From: Straminergon stramineum | Taxonomy: Eukaryota > Streptophyta > Bryopsida > Hypnales > Calliergonaceae | Assembly: GCA_963920665.1 (NCBI GenBank) | Contig: OY987270.1 | Coordinates: 18,688,019 to 18,752,018, forward strand | Direction of reading: 5' to 3' | Length of the DNA: 64,000 nucleotides | Shown: positions 43,861 to 55,300 of the stretch, one piece after another | How the letters are laid out: every line of letters starts with the position of its first letter | Position numbering within the stretch: the stretch's first letter is position 1 | The notes under the pieces: model-generated | What the model saw: only the letters and a program-made list of their open reading frames with translations | Databases searched by the model: none | Told to the model about the DNA's origin: nothing | Translations under genes and position numbers: made by a program

Positions 43861-45849
43861 TTTTGTAGTGATAAATAATAAGTTCATGATATGTTTTCAA
43901 AAATCCTCAAGATGAGATGCGCTCTTAGGTAGATGGTGGTAATTCTGTGCGTGTTCTAACAATTGCCCTATAGGTAGATCAAAAAGTGTTCTTCTAACAT
44001 TGTTAAAATAGTGCCGTTGATGATGTCCTTGATATATGGACGTGATTTGAAATGGTGTTGGACACTTTTGGAGTTGAGAATGGTGAAATTTTAAACCGTA
44101 CCTGGAGAATTTATAAATGCAATTGTAGAGTTAATGAGGCTCTTATAATATTTTCATTTTCATTTTCATTGTAGGAATTGTTAGAGCTTGATCAACAAAC
44201 CTTCAGATCTAATTTTATAATCTAATTTTTGAAAGTTGGCATGTGTGCCAAGTTTTGTATCCTCCCAGGACCATACATGAACCAAAGGGAGGCCACCTAA
44301 AATTAAGGCACTCACATTTGGTAGGTCTAATTGCACCATTCAAGGATAGATGCTTCACTTTTATTGATGTCTTCTATGAACATAAATAGCACCCTCTAGC
44401 AATTGTGTTTAAGAAATCATATTTAATTCATCACACTAGCAAAAATTATGAAAAAAATTGTTTCTCAATTCATTTTCTCTTTTCTTACTCTTTAAAATTC
44501 ATCTAAATTGTTCAGACCACAATTTTGGACTGTGGAAGCAAAAACGCTCTTAAATGAGTAGTTTCTGCACCATCTACCTTAACTTAGCCCAGGCCGTGTC
44601 GGGGTGACAGAAATCGCGGAATGGAATGGAATGCAAATCCCCTTCCTTCACTTTTCTTCTTTTTTGACACAAGTAAAGAAAACTTTACTGCAAGAAAAGA
44701 AGAACAAATCACCTTCTGCTTCAGTTCTGCAGAAGGAGACGGCTCCGACACTGTCATGTGCCAATATAAGCCATCCAAGTGTCCTTCCACGTGTCTCGAG
44801 CAGCGGCGAGTTTCTCCTTGCCGTCCACTTGGCATTTTCTCAGTTGCAAAGAGACAAGCACGACTCCTGTGTATGGGCATACCGTCAGATTCAAAAAATC
44901 TACGGCGTGGGGTACTCCAAATTCTAGTATGCAAGGTACTGGCCTCGGGGGACTCCTGGCCGTCTGGTCGGGTGGTGTATAATGGACCCTGGAGAATTAT
45001 TTTTAATTTGATTGGTTCTCTAGCAGAGCCGGGTATCAATTATTGACAGTTGCTGGACAACCCGGTCAGCAGGACGGAATCTCAGGTGTTGGACCCGGCC
45101 TACGTGATCAGCGAATCAAGAGTTCATATCAATCTTGAATAGGAGGCTGGTCTTTCTTCAGTGTCATTATAACAAGAATATTTGTCCCATAATTAGGGGC
45201 AAATTTGCAATAAAGATTAATTGGAAGTGAAAGGAGTTTCCAGATTCATGTGAGTCAAAGGATCCCTTGCCTTGAAGTTCAAGAATGTTATGGTTTTTTT
45301 TGTTTTTTTTTAAAGCCAAGAATTTATTATTTAGTATGGATGATTAATTTTGGAATCAATACTCAAAGTTAAAGACCTTAAATTATTTGGAACAAGAAGT
45401 ATAAAACTAATTCACACCAAAGTAGGTGGAACGGCCGTAGAACTACTTTAGACAACTATGTGATAAGCTATTAAAAGGTAGGCTATTGATATTAGGGTTT
45501 CAAATTCCACAATGGTAATTGGCTCTCTAGAGAAGTAGACAAGGCTTTTTCATTGACAAAAGCCACTTGTGACGAAGAGTTTGTTTCCTCAAAAAGTGAG
45601 ACAATGTTGCATTGATACAAAATCTTTTGTAGAAACCACTTGTTTCAGGTTAGGTAACTACACCTAAAGTAGTGCTTGAATTGCAATACAATATTGGAAT
45701 CTCTTTGTGTAACTTAGGTACAATAATATAGTCATAGACTTATTTCTAACATGGATTACATTTAAGAATTATTGGTCAACTGTGTCTAAAGTAGATTTAG
45801 GTTGAGGTTGTGGACAAGAGAATCACCATGATTTTACCACAACATTTAT
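43861..45849. other. Spacer with an isolated GC-rich island (about 44580-45120)
   Basis: The island has much higher GC than its surroundings, overlapping frames on both strands, a CCACGTGTC G-box-like site (about 44789) and CCGTC/GACGG motifs. It looks like a promoter or leader of the kind seen upstream of the two plus-strand genes, but no exons of a recognisable protein follow on either side. Confidence 0.3.
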
Positions 45850-46025
45850 CACTCCCTCCCCAGTCACATAATTTTGTTTGATGGATGACAAAGAATCTTC
45901 CTATGTAAGATAGAATTACAATTGTTCATACTTGAAATTTTGTTATATATATAAGGTAGATGATGTCACACATGGTTCCCAAAAGAATGATTTCTATGGT
46001 CACCAGTTTGTCCTTTAAGGGTTAA
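45850..46025. mobile_element. Short TTAA MITE with internal deletion
   Basis: Its right part (45955-46025) is nearly identical to the reverse complement of the left part of 55870-56098, ending 'tcctttaagggttaa'. The left part keeps 'gatggatgacaa' but its terminal motif is degraded and the middle is shortened. Confidence 0.65.
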
Positions 46026-46035
46026 GGTATCAATG

Positions 46036-46132
46036 TAAGAGCATTACCACCCGTCTTGCAAAATGCAAAGGTGGTTTGGTTGGCAAAATGCAAGGCCATC
46101 CACTTTGCAAGTTGGGTGGAAGGTGAATGCTC
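46036..46132. mobile_element. Small MITE-like inverted repeat (97 bp)
   Basis: The left end is TAAGAGCATTACCACCC; the right side reads GGGTGGAAGGTGAATGCTCC, giving inverted GAGCATT and CCACCC words. Inside, 'ttgcaaaatgcaa' words recur. GAGCATT-type ends are common in small plant MITEs. Confidence 0.45.
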
Positions 46133-46438
46133 CACCATGCGTTTGTTAACCAATGCCCTCCAAAGTGAACATGGAGGTTAATTTATTATCTCAAAAATAC
46201 TGGAAGGTACCCGTAGGCAAGGTAAAAATGCAGCTGAGAAGCTTTAGAGAGTTAAAAATTTAGAAGACAAGTGAAAAACAAGCTTTTTAGACGTAGAGCA
46301 AATCTAGCCCGCAGTTGTGGAAAGCGCTGTTGCGTTCGTTGTATCCTGTTTTGCCAACCGGAGCCCAAATCTTGCCCCGCCTTCTTAAGAAGTCATTTGA
46401 TAAGCCATACAGGTGGGGCGGTTTTGCAGGCCAATTCA

Positions 46439-46890
46439 TACTAAGGTAAAACAACCCATTACGGACCAAATGGGGGGTTTGCCCTCTTGTCAGTTCTGAA
46501 ATTTTCTCCTTTTTTTTCCAGAGAAAGTCAAGTGACAGAAATGGCGAGAGCATTTGAAATTATATTTTTTTGACAAAGTGTGAATTTGTTACGAATTTTT
46601 TAAGTGTTCAGCCCATCACAGCCTGTAGACTACCCCAAAACCAACAAAAACTGATCCATAACACTCATCTTACTTACCTATTATGGTCACAATATTTTCT
46701 AACACAGAAGACCTGAAAAAGGCACTTCCTGCAATGAACTAACACTAAAAAACTGAAAGTTCCTACTGCAGTCACTAATTACTCCATTCCAGTTAGCTAA
46801 GACATTGAATGTGGCCCAAATCTCAAAAATTAAAAGAAAACTGTAATGGGCTCATTCATAAAGTTCCGTAATGGGCTGTTTTACCTTAGT
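46439..46890. repeat. Inverted repeat pair upstream of GWD (27 bp arms, 452 bp apart)
   Basis: TACTAAGGTAAAACAACCCA (46439 onward, continuing TTACGGA) is matched in inverted orientation by 46865-46890, with one or two differences. The unit between the arms includes 46287-46553 frames of no known family. It may be an element or a promoter feature. Confidence 0.5.
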
Positions 46891-49340
46891 CATCCATTAT
46901 CCCAGGCGGGTGGTGATGGCATGCTCTAAACAAGACAAAACACTCATCCACGGTATTTGGCAACCGAGATACCTCAAATGGACCCCAGAATCCCCCTCGC
47001 AAGTCCCAACCAGACGATCCAATCCTACGACCGTGCTCTCCAGTCCTTTCGTCCCAAACGGCCACGATCTATTACAGCCACTGGATTCATACCCCAGCCA
47101 TGGGATCTAGAATCTTTGACCGTCGGATTCCGTCGTCGGTTCCATCGCGACCGTGGGTTCAAGGAACAGGGATGGTCGACAACGATCACCCACCACGTGG
47201 CGATGGACGACGGGCTAACCGCGCTGGAACCTCTTCAGCCTCTCAGTCCTGTTTTCCGGTCAGTTCGTCCCCCGGGAATGCCCGTACGAATCTCTCCGAT
47301 CGGCGTTAGCGCTGGTGTTTTGTGGAGAATTCTGCGGCCGGGAGGTGTGATATCCGTGCTGCGTTGCAGGGGACTACGTTCCGGTTCTTCTGATACCTTA
47401 GTCCCTCGATTTGGTGCAGATTCCAGCCTGCATTGTGGTATTGAAGCTCCCGGGGATACTCTGTTGCTAGGTGATAGTTTTTTCTCGTTTTGTACTAGTT
47501 TCTGTATGCTCAATTAGCAGATGTTTGCATTATATGCGTATTGTTTGATTGTAGCTTTGAAATTGAGCATTCAAGTGTTCTGAGCGTGTTTTGTTTCGTT
47601 TGGGGTATTAAGAGCTTCTGCTGATGAGTCTTTTTGGTTAGGATTGTGACTGTGAAGCAATTTTAGGCTTCCTAGGTCGCTAATTGATTCAGTTGTAGGC
47701 GATTCTTGTAGGATGTTACGGGCGGTTTCATTTGGCATCTTAGACGCTCGATTTGGTGCTGCATTGAGGTGTTGAAGCTGTGTTCGAGGTAAACACAGAG
47801 AGAGAGAGACTGAGTGTTGAGCTGCTTGGGGTGAGTTGTGGCTAGGTGACAATTCTAATTCCTTGTTTATGAGTTTCTTCTTTTTGGATTAGTGGAAACG
47901 TGGATTATATGTGGTCAAGGGGGGGGGATGAAGTGATTGTATTTTTGAAATTGAGCATGAAAGCGTTTTGAGCGTGTTTCGTCTCGTCCACGATTAGAGA
48001 GCTTCTGCTAGAGAGGTTTATTGGTTAGGATTGAGTACTTTGGTGAACTGCGAGGGGATTTTAATCATCCTCGCAATCGGTCCAGTCTCAAATCTTGTAG
48101 GATATTTCGGGCTCCTACTTTCGACATCTTAGACGATCGATTTGGTGCGGATTCGAGGTCGCATTGCGGGGGTCGAGAGAGTGAGAGATCGAGCTGCTCG
48201 GGATGATTTGTTGCTAGGTGACGATTTTAGTTCCTGATGCGCTTGTTTTTGCATGCCGGACTAGTGAAAATGTGACGAAGAGGGCGAGTTTTTTGGGAGG
48301 TGTTTGGTTGTAGGTTTGAAATATTAGCGTATATTAGCCCCTTGAGCGCTTTTTTGGGGAGCTTCTTCTGGAAAGGTGTTGTTTTTGGTAAGAAATCTTG
48401 TGTACTGTGACGGAACTTTAGCCTTCCCTGCGAATTGTTCCAGTTTCTAGACAATCTTTGTTGATATCTTGGCAATGAAGTTGCATGCACGCATTTCTAA
48501 ATTTTTTTCCTTAGGTAAGGAAGTCTATTAGTATGTCAGTGCTTTTGATTCTTGCTGCTTGAGTTGATAGGGAGGATTCTTTTTCTCTACGCTTTCATGT
48601 AGTTCTGCTGTAGTGAACGCGGTCAGATTGGGAGGCATTGTTTCCGGCAAGAGTGGTCTAGTCTTACTAGGTTTACTATTGAGACTTTGACGGAGTTCAT
48701 CTCGGTGTCTATTGGTTTTCATTGTATTTATCGGCCCACTTTCAAGTTCATATTAGACGTGGCTCTCGTGGTCTCAATTGATCCTTGGCCTTCTGTATGC
48801 GCTTGCTGTCTGGCTCCATTTGAGCCGTATGTGTGTCGTGATCCCTTCCTAATCCTCAATATCATCTTTATTCAATAACTAGAGCAACGATCCTCCAAGT
48901 ATGCGGAATTTGGCACGACTTTCTTGATCTCCTTCCCGACAAATTTGTGGATATTCTGATAGCTCTGTTGAAAGATAAAGTCGCTAGAAGTCTGTTTTCA
49001 CTTGCAGTTTTTTTGTCACCATCGGTCAATCACATTGTGCATCTTAGTCCACAAGGCAATTTTTATATGCATTTTTATTTGGGGTATTCAATATTTCTAG
49101 CTAATTATGTCTGCCACTTCTATGGTGTCCATCTGATAATCTAGACTTGGATACCTCAATCATGTTCTTCGTTTACTTGAGAACAGGCCATGTCTCACCT
49201 GATTGCTGATCTTGGGATTATTGAAATTGTTGCAGGTTGTCAGACGCCCTCATCGTCACAGGCCACATCTCTGCTAATTGAGTTCGGTATTGCCATTCTG
49301 AATGCTGGGCATCTGACATACCTACTGAGGCAATCTCATA
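46891..49340 (+). promoter_or_regulatory. Promoter and 5' leader region of GWD, probably with leader intron(s)
   Basis: GC content rises at about 46900 and is highest at 46980-47480, the likely transcription start area. The region holds the three-copy module at 47360-48440. Possible leader acceptors precede the start codon (TGAGAACAG ending 49187 and TTGTTGCAG ending 49235). An in-frame TGA at 49326-49328 limits the coding frame to the ATG at 49341. Open frames here (46957-47517, 49190-49528) are not conserved across the module copies or disagree with the coding frame, so they are treated as leader. Confidence 0.45.
47360..48440 (+). repeat. Three imperfect tandem copies of a 340-390 bp leader module
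   Basis: The word 'tcgatttggtgc' recurs at 47406, 47748 and 48137. A donor-like 'gctaggtga' follows in each copy, with GTGA at 47471, 47846 and 48216. Each copy continues with 'gagcgtgttt' or 'gagcgctttt', then 'agcttctgct' or a variant. Copies are clearly diverged. Each therefore carries the same potential 5' splice site. Confidence 0.75.
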
Positions 49341-52300
49341 ATGCAGAGCCATGGAGTTCTGTCGAAGTCCAATGCTGTGTCATATCCAGCAGTCTCCGGG
49401 CTCCATTGTCCGGAGAAAGGCCCACGAGCGAGCGTCTGCTCCGTCGAGTTTCCGCAATGCAAGTGCTCCTCTACTCCCACTCTGCTGAGCAGCAACTCTC
49501 GATTCTTGAAGAGCAGTTTTCAGAGTAGCTTTGTGTCGCGGATTTCTCACTTTCCGGTGCCTAAAGTAAGCGACAGTGACAGCCGAAGAATCAAACGCAC
49601 TGCGGTGATTTCCCCCAGGGCCATAGTTGCCGCAGCCACTGAAGTCGCAGAGGTGGGTCAAAATTGTTGTTTTGTATTGCTATTGGGGAGAGAAGGAGAA
49701 ATTTGGAATATGTTTAGTATTGTATTATATATATATATATATACTTGCGATAAAGTGTTCAGACCTAAGGAGGAAAGATTTGGGAGTCTTTAAAAGGGTC
49801 ACTTTGATAGCCAGGTTTCGCTTCTGCATTCGTACGTGACTTTTTTGCATTGAGAATAGTGTGAATATCTTGACGCTAATTCGTCTCATTCTTCTTCAAT
49901 TTTTTTTTTAAGCTCTCGCTATTTCTTAACTACTTAAGAACAGAGTATTAAATAGGGTTTTAGATCTCTTGGGGGACTTCAATAGGCAAATAATGCGGCC
50001 CTATGTGATCATTCTGTAGAGAGGCGAATTATACTTTAGGGCTCCCAGTAATTATGCATGTCGCTGTTGCAAACCCAGTTAAATCATTGTGTGTCATTTC
50101 GAATTTTAATCAAGCTGGTCTTTTACCGCTACTGAATATGAACAGAACACTTCGTGATGCAGTGCACTGACTTCTTAGTGTTTGTTCTGTACCAGGTTAC
50201 AAAGGAGTTCACAGTTGATGATGGCATTAAGCTAAAGGTATGTTTGCTGGATAGAGTTGCATTCTTTCTAGCGCTATCATCTGTCTAATCTTCTGCTTTG
50301 AGCTGCGACTTCGCATTCTAGAAATTGACAGTAAATCCTATTGTTCTCGCTTATTCCAATCCGTGTGCCTTTCAATGTTCACTAGTTTGAGAAACTGCAT
50401 GTAGTAGTTCATCACTGGCTATCAGTAAGCTCTTTCAATCTCGCACAAATGTTTGAATGTTTATTTATAATTGAGTTATTTAATTTCAGGTTATAGCAAC
50501 TGGTCCTGCTGTCGGCAAACCTGCGTCACTGCAGTTTGAAGTTTCGAATTGTCATGCTGATTCCTTACTTCTTCATTGGGGAGCGTTGCAGCCGGGGAAC
50601 AAGTAAGCATTTAATTCGTCGTGCTATCCTTATGCTTTGGCTATTGCTCATCTTTCAGCTGAAAAATTAGTAGTTATAAATTGTTTTAGGAATGAAAATT
50701 ACGTAACAAGATAATAGCTGACTTTTATCGAAACCAAGGTCGTATATTTTTTTTACTTTTAGGAATTAATTTTAGCTTTGGTTAACATCTTAGATTAAAG
50801 ATCTAAGAGAGCATGATACAAACAAGGATGATCACTGTTCCTTATGAGACACTTTATATGCAGCGCGTGGATTCTACCGGCGAACCGGCCTGAAGGAAGT
50901 TACGAAAACCATGGAGCAGTGCAGTCTCCATTTCATAAGGTTCGATGAGGTTCTGTATTTTATGTTCATAGTTGTGGTTAATTTTTTATAGGATTTATCA
51001 ATGCTGCACTGCAGCAATTGCAGGTCTTTAGAATACTTTTTTTTCCTGCTAGAATTGTTAATACATCGGTTCGTTAAAATAATTGTGTGTTTTCCGTTGT
51101 TTTAATGACTTTTAGTCGTAACGTGGACGTATCTCATGTTATGCTCATGCAGACGGGAGACTCTGCGTCAGTGACAGTTGAATTCTCCGATTTCAGCCTA
51201 AACGTTGTAGAATTTCTTTTGGTTGATAAAAACAGAAATCACTGGTGAGTGCATCCTCTTAATATACACTGTATTCTGCGTATGTAAGTTGTCGTGCACA
51301 TATTTGTGTCCTTAGATTGTGCATTTTAGAAACCTGAGTTTGCTTCGTTGCTGTTACAAGAACGTGAATCGTGGCTCAAAGTCTACTATTTTTCAAGCTT
51401 GCATTCTGTGGAAATATGAATATCGCTCAATTACTGGTTGCGGAATTTGAGAATCAGTACTCTAGAATGGATTGTAGAGTTTTTTACATACTTCTAAGCT
51501 ATCTAGTGTGAGTTTGGGTTGAAATTGTTGAGCTTAATCGCATACTTTAATGTTCCGCAATTATTGGGTATTATGTTTTCGCAGGTACAAGTTAAATGGT
51601 GGGAACTTCCGAATTGACATTCCACAATTAAACGTGGACCTTTCAGGCTTCAATGTCCCTGAGGACCTCGTTGGAGTGCAGTCTTATCTGCGTTGGGAAC
51701 GTAGAGGAAGGCAAAATTACTCTCCTGAACAAGAAAAGGTATGGCTGTGTGACGAGGGCATAATTGATTCAACTATGATTTCGTCGCTGAATTGGATTGT
51801 CGATTTTGAATGCTTGAAACAACTCTGACCGTGAGAACTCAAGAGAAGTCATCTGTTCCTATGTCCAAGTGGACAATGTCGACTGATTGGGCTTCTGGAG
51901 TAAACAAAGTTCTTGAGGAAAGGAAGGATAAGTGATGGACGTGTTTTACGTCTGTGTGTCAGGCCGAATATGAGGAAGCACGCAAAGAGCTTAAAATGGA
52001 GCTTGCCCAGGGAGTTTCCATTGACAAAATCAGGGAGAGACTACAAGGTGGTAATAATAACCAGCAATCAAACGGTAATGGAAGGGCGAAGTCGGATAAT
52101 GGAGGCAGCAAGTCAGAATATATCAAGCCGCAGAAAATGTCCAGATTATCGAGAAACAAGTGGAGCATCGAAGACCTTTTCAATAAATTATCGCCGGGAG
52201 CTAAAGCAGACTCAGGAACAACCACTCCTCCGAGAGAACTTAGTCCTTTGAAGAAAGCTGCCCAAAAGTTAGAAGCTGTTGAGGGAAGCGAGGTTATTTT

Positions 52301-55300
52301 GAAGAAGTTTTTTAAAGCTGGGAACGAGGAGCTTCTGGTAAGATCTAAATTTTGATCGTGTTGTTCAAGCGTGTGATCTGTATTAAAGGCCCTATCACCC
52401 TCTTCATGTTAATATTACATGGTGTTCATAAAGGAATTCCCATATATGTTTGTCTCAATCTACCATAGAAGGGCAATAGAATTGAACCCCTTTTTAGCTC
52501 TGACGAATGTATTCAGTCAAGATATTTTATCGTGTTTAATTTTATTTGTAATTTGTAAATATTTTCTGGAAACTCGCAAGGAGTTGAGTAGTTGCCACCT
52601 TCGCATTCATACGATTTCTGCTGATTTGCTGATTTCCATGAAGATCTATGTGGTGTCTATTGCAGTGTAATTCTACTTCCTCATAGATACGTACTGATCA
52701 TTGGTTGTTAGTGATTTTTTCAACACAGGTACTGGTGACTAAGGTTGACGGAAAGGTGCATGTTCAAATTGGTACAAATTTTAAGGAGCCTCTGGTCATG
52801 CGCTGGGCTGTTTCCAAGGATCACGCAAGAGAGTGGGCGGTATGTTTGCGTCTTACTTGTCTATTACCAATTACAAAATAAAATTCAACGTAGATCTCTT
52901 TTTAAGCCTAAAAGTGTGGTGCGTAAAGTCTCCGCTGCTGTTGGAAGAAACTACATTTATCTGGAACTTAATTTTTCCCTTCTAAATTTTTTTGTAGTAT
53001 CCAAGAAGAAAGCTTCTATTGGGCTTCAGAAAGTGAATTCTCTGTTGGCTTGCGGTGAAGATTTTCACCTGATTTTTAGAGTGTACCGCTAATTAGAGGG
53101 GATAACAAGGGCATATTTTTTGATGCAGCCTCCTCCAGAGACTATTATACCTGCTGATTCTACACCGGTAGATGGAACAATTGATACTCAATTTCAGGCT
53201 GGTTTTGCTGAGGATACTTCTCTTCAGGTACACCTTAATTTTACATCTTGTTATTTCCTTCTTGTTAGTCCCTCCTTTACTCTCTCATCTCCTACAGCTG
53301 TTCTTGTTTGTGTGACTCGTGTGGGTAATGCTGCAGGGTATTGCGATCGATCTGGGGGACAACAATTTTATTGGTCTGCCTTTTGTAATGCACAGTGGGG
53401 GCAACTGGTACAAGGATAATGGATCAGACTATTACGTCTCTGTACGGCCTGTGGATAAGAAGGCTTTCAAGGTAAACTATCAACCAGTCTTCGTTTTCTT
53501 CGCCATACACTGCGCTCTTCTAATGATGAGAAACTAAGTTAATCGTGGGACAATATGAGGATTTGTTTCTGCTGAATAATCTAACCCTGCCGTTTTACCA
53601 AGAATAGTAAGAGCATTTGCAACTCACTTGGAATTCGGTTTCCTGCTTTTATTCCATCTTACAGTAACTTTGTCATCCCCTTAGGCTGTTGGAGACGGGA
53701 ATGGAACAGCAAAGGATTTTCTGGAAGATATTGCCAGTCAGGAGAGTGAAGCCGAACGCTCCCTCATGCACAGGTGCGTTATTGAGCAGGTTCCCTTTTC
53801 TTCCTGCGATATAAGACTTGTCGGGTTATGTGAGAACGAGTATTAAACATATGTTTTCCATAAATTGATTTCCATTAATTTTCCACCATTATTTCAAATT
53901 CTGCAAATACATTTATCATATAGATTCACATAGCGCATGCTTTCGTGCAACCCTTCGCATGGATTCATCAATTTGATGATTTGATTATATTTTTGTTATC
54001 TTGTGTGCTACTATTGTAGCGTGATGATCCTTACCGATTTGCAGGAAAGGTATTTAAATTATCAAGTTATATATTGGCTGCATTTTCATGCTTAGTATAT
54101 TACATCAGTAATGGATCTTGTCTTTACATTTTATGTGTTGGCAAACAGATACAATATTGCCACTGGGCTGACCGAACGGGCTAAGGATGAAGGAGAGCTT
54201 GCCCAGGCTGGAATTTTGGTGTGGTTACGGTTCATGGCTACAAGGCAGTTAACGTGGAACAAGAACTACAATGTGAAGCCCAGGTCAGTTGATTGAAAGA
54301 GGCTACTTATCTGCTGTGACTTGTGTCTATACATAGTTGAGGTTGTGGAGGAGATCATTTTCTGTAGCTGAAGTTGATCGTCTTTTTGTTTGTGGACGTT
54401 CTTGTGACAAGAATTTCCGTCGCCATTACTGAATTTCATGGTATTTATGAAGAGATATGTGGGCATTGTACCGGTGCTGAGCAGAGAAATCAGTGCAGCC
54501 CAAGACAGACTTACCAATCTCCTGCAAGAAATGTATACTGAACAGCCTGAGAATAGGGAGATGATTCGTCTCATTATGGGTACTGTAGGTCGTGGAGGAC
54601 AAGGTGATGTGGGTCAACGTATTCGAGATGAAATTCTTGTTGTTCAGGTATGATATTTTATTTTCCAGAAAGCTACAGTGAAGAAAAATAAAATGGCTAG
54701 ATCAGGATGAAGGCTTGAGATGTGCCTAGTTTTACCTCCGAGTGGGGCAGAGTAACATTTCAGTCGAGTGAGAAGCACTCCTGATGTTTCAGTAGCAATG
54801 TCAATGAAGACTAAGAGAAATTATCGTCTTCATGTCTCGGAAGAATGGTTACAGTAGTGTTAGTCACTTACCTGACAGATTCTTGCTCAGTTTCTAAGCC
54901 TTTTGCTGGTTTGACATCGATCTGCAGCGCAACAATGATTGTGCGGGTGGTATGATGGAAGAGTGGCATCAGAAGCTACACAATAATACTAGCCCAGATG
55001 ACGTGGTCATTTGCCAGGTAATTGTGTTTTTTTGTCTGAAGTATCGTCGTATTCCCTAGGCACCTGCAGCATTTGAGTAGCACTTTAATAGCAGTTTATC
55101 ACCTCTTGCTATTTTCGCAGTGTTGTAGGAAGCAGAAAGGATCTCTCTTAATTGTGCAAGAACAAGACTTGGTTTAGGCCAGGGTATGGTGTTTATCTTA
55201 TTGCACATTTGAGGTTGCATATACTTCACGAAGATAAATTTACTTTAGGACCTCTCTGCGATTTGGACTGTAGAGAGCTGACACATTAGAGGGTCCAAGT

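Noticed and set aside
44584..45046. Overlapping open frames of 107-151 codons on both strands
   Set aside because: Neither strand shows a recognisable domain, signal peptide or splice-linked continuation. The block is reported as an unexplained island instead.
46957..47517. 186-codon open frame upstream of GWD
   Set aside because: It lies in a GC-rich leader where open frames arise easily. Its 3' part falls in a module repeated twice more without an open frame, and no family features are visible.
49190..49528. 112-codon open frame starting before the GWD start codon
   Set aside because: It is in another frame from the dikinase transit peptide, stops inside the first coding exon and has no family match.
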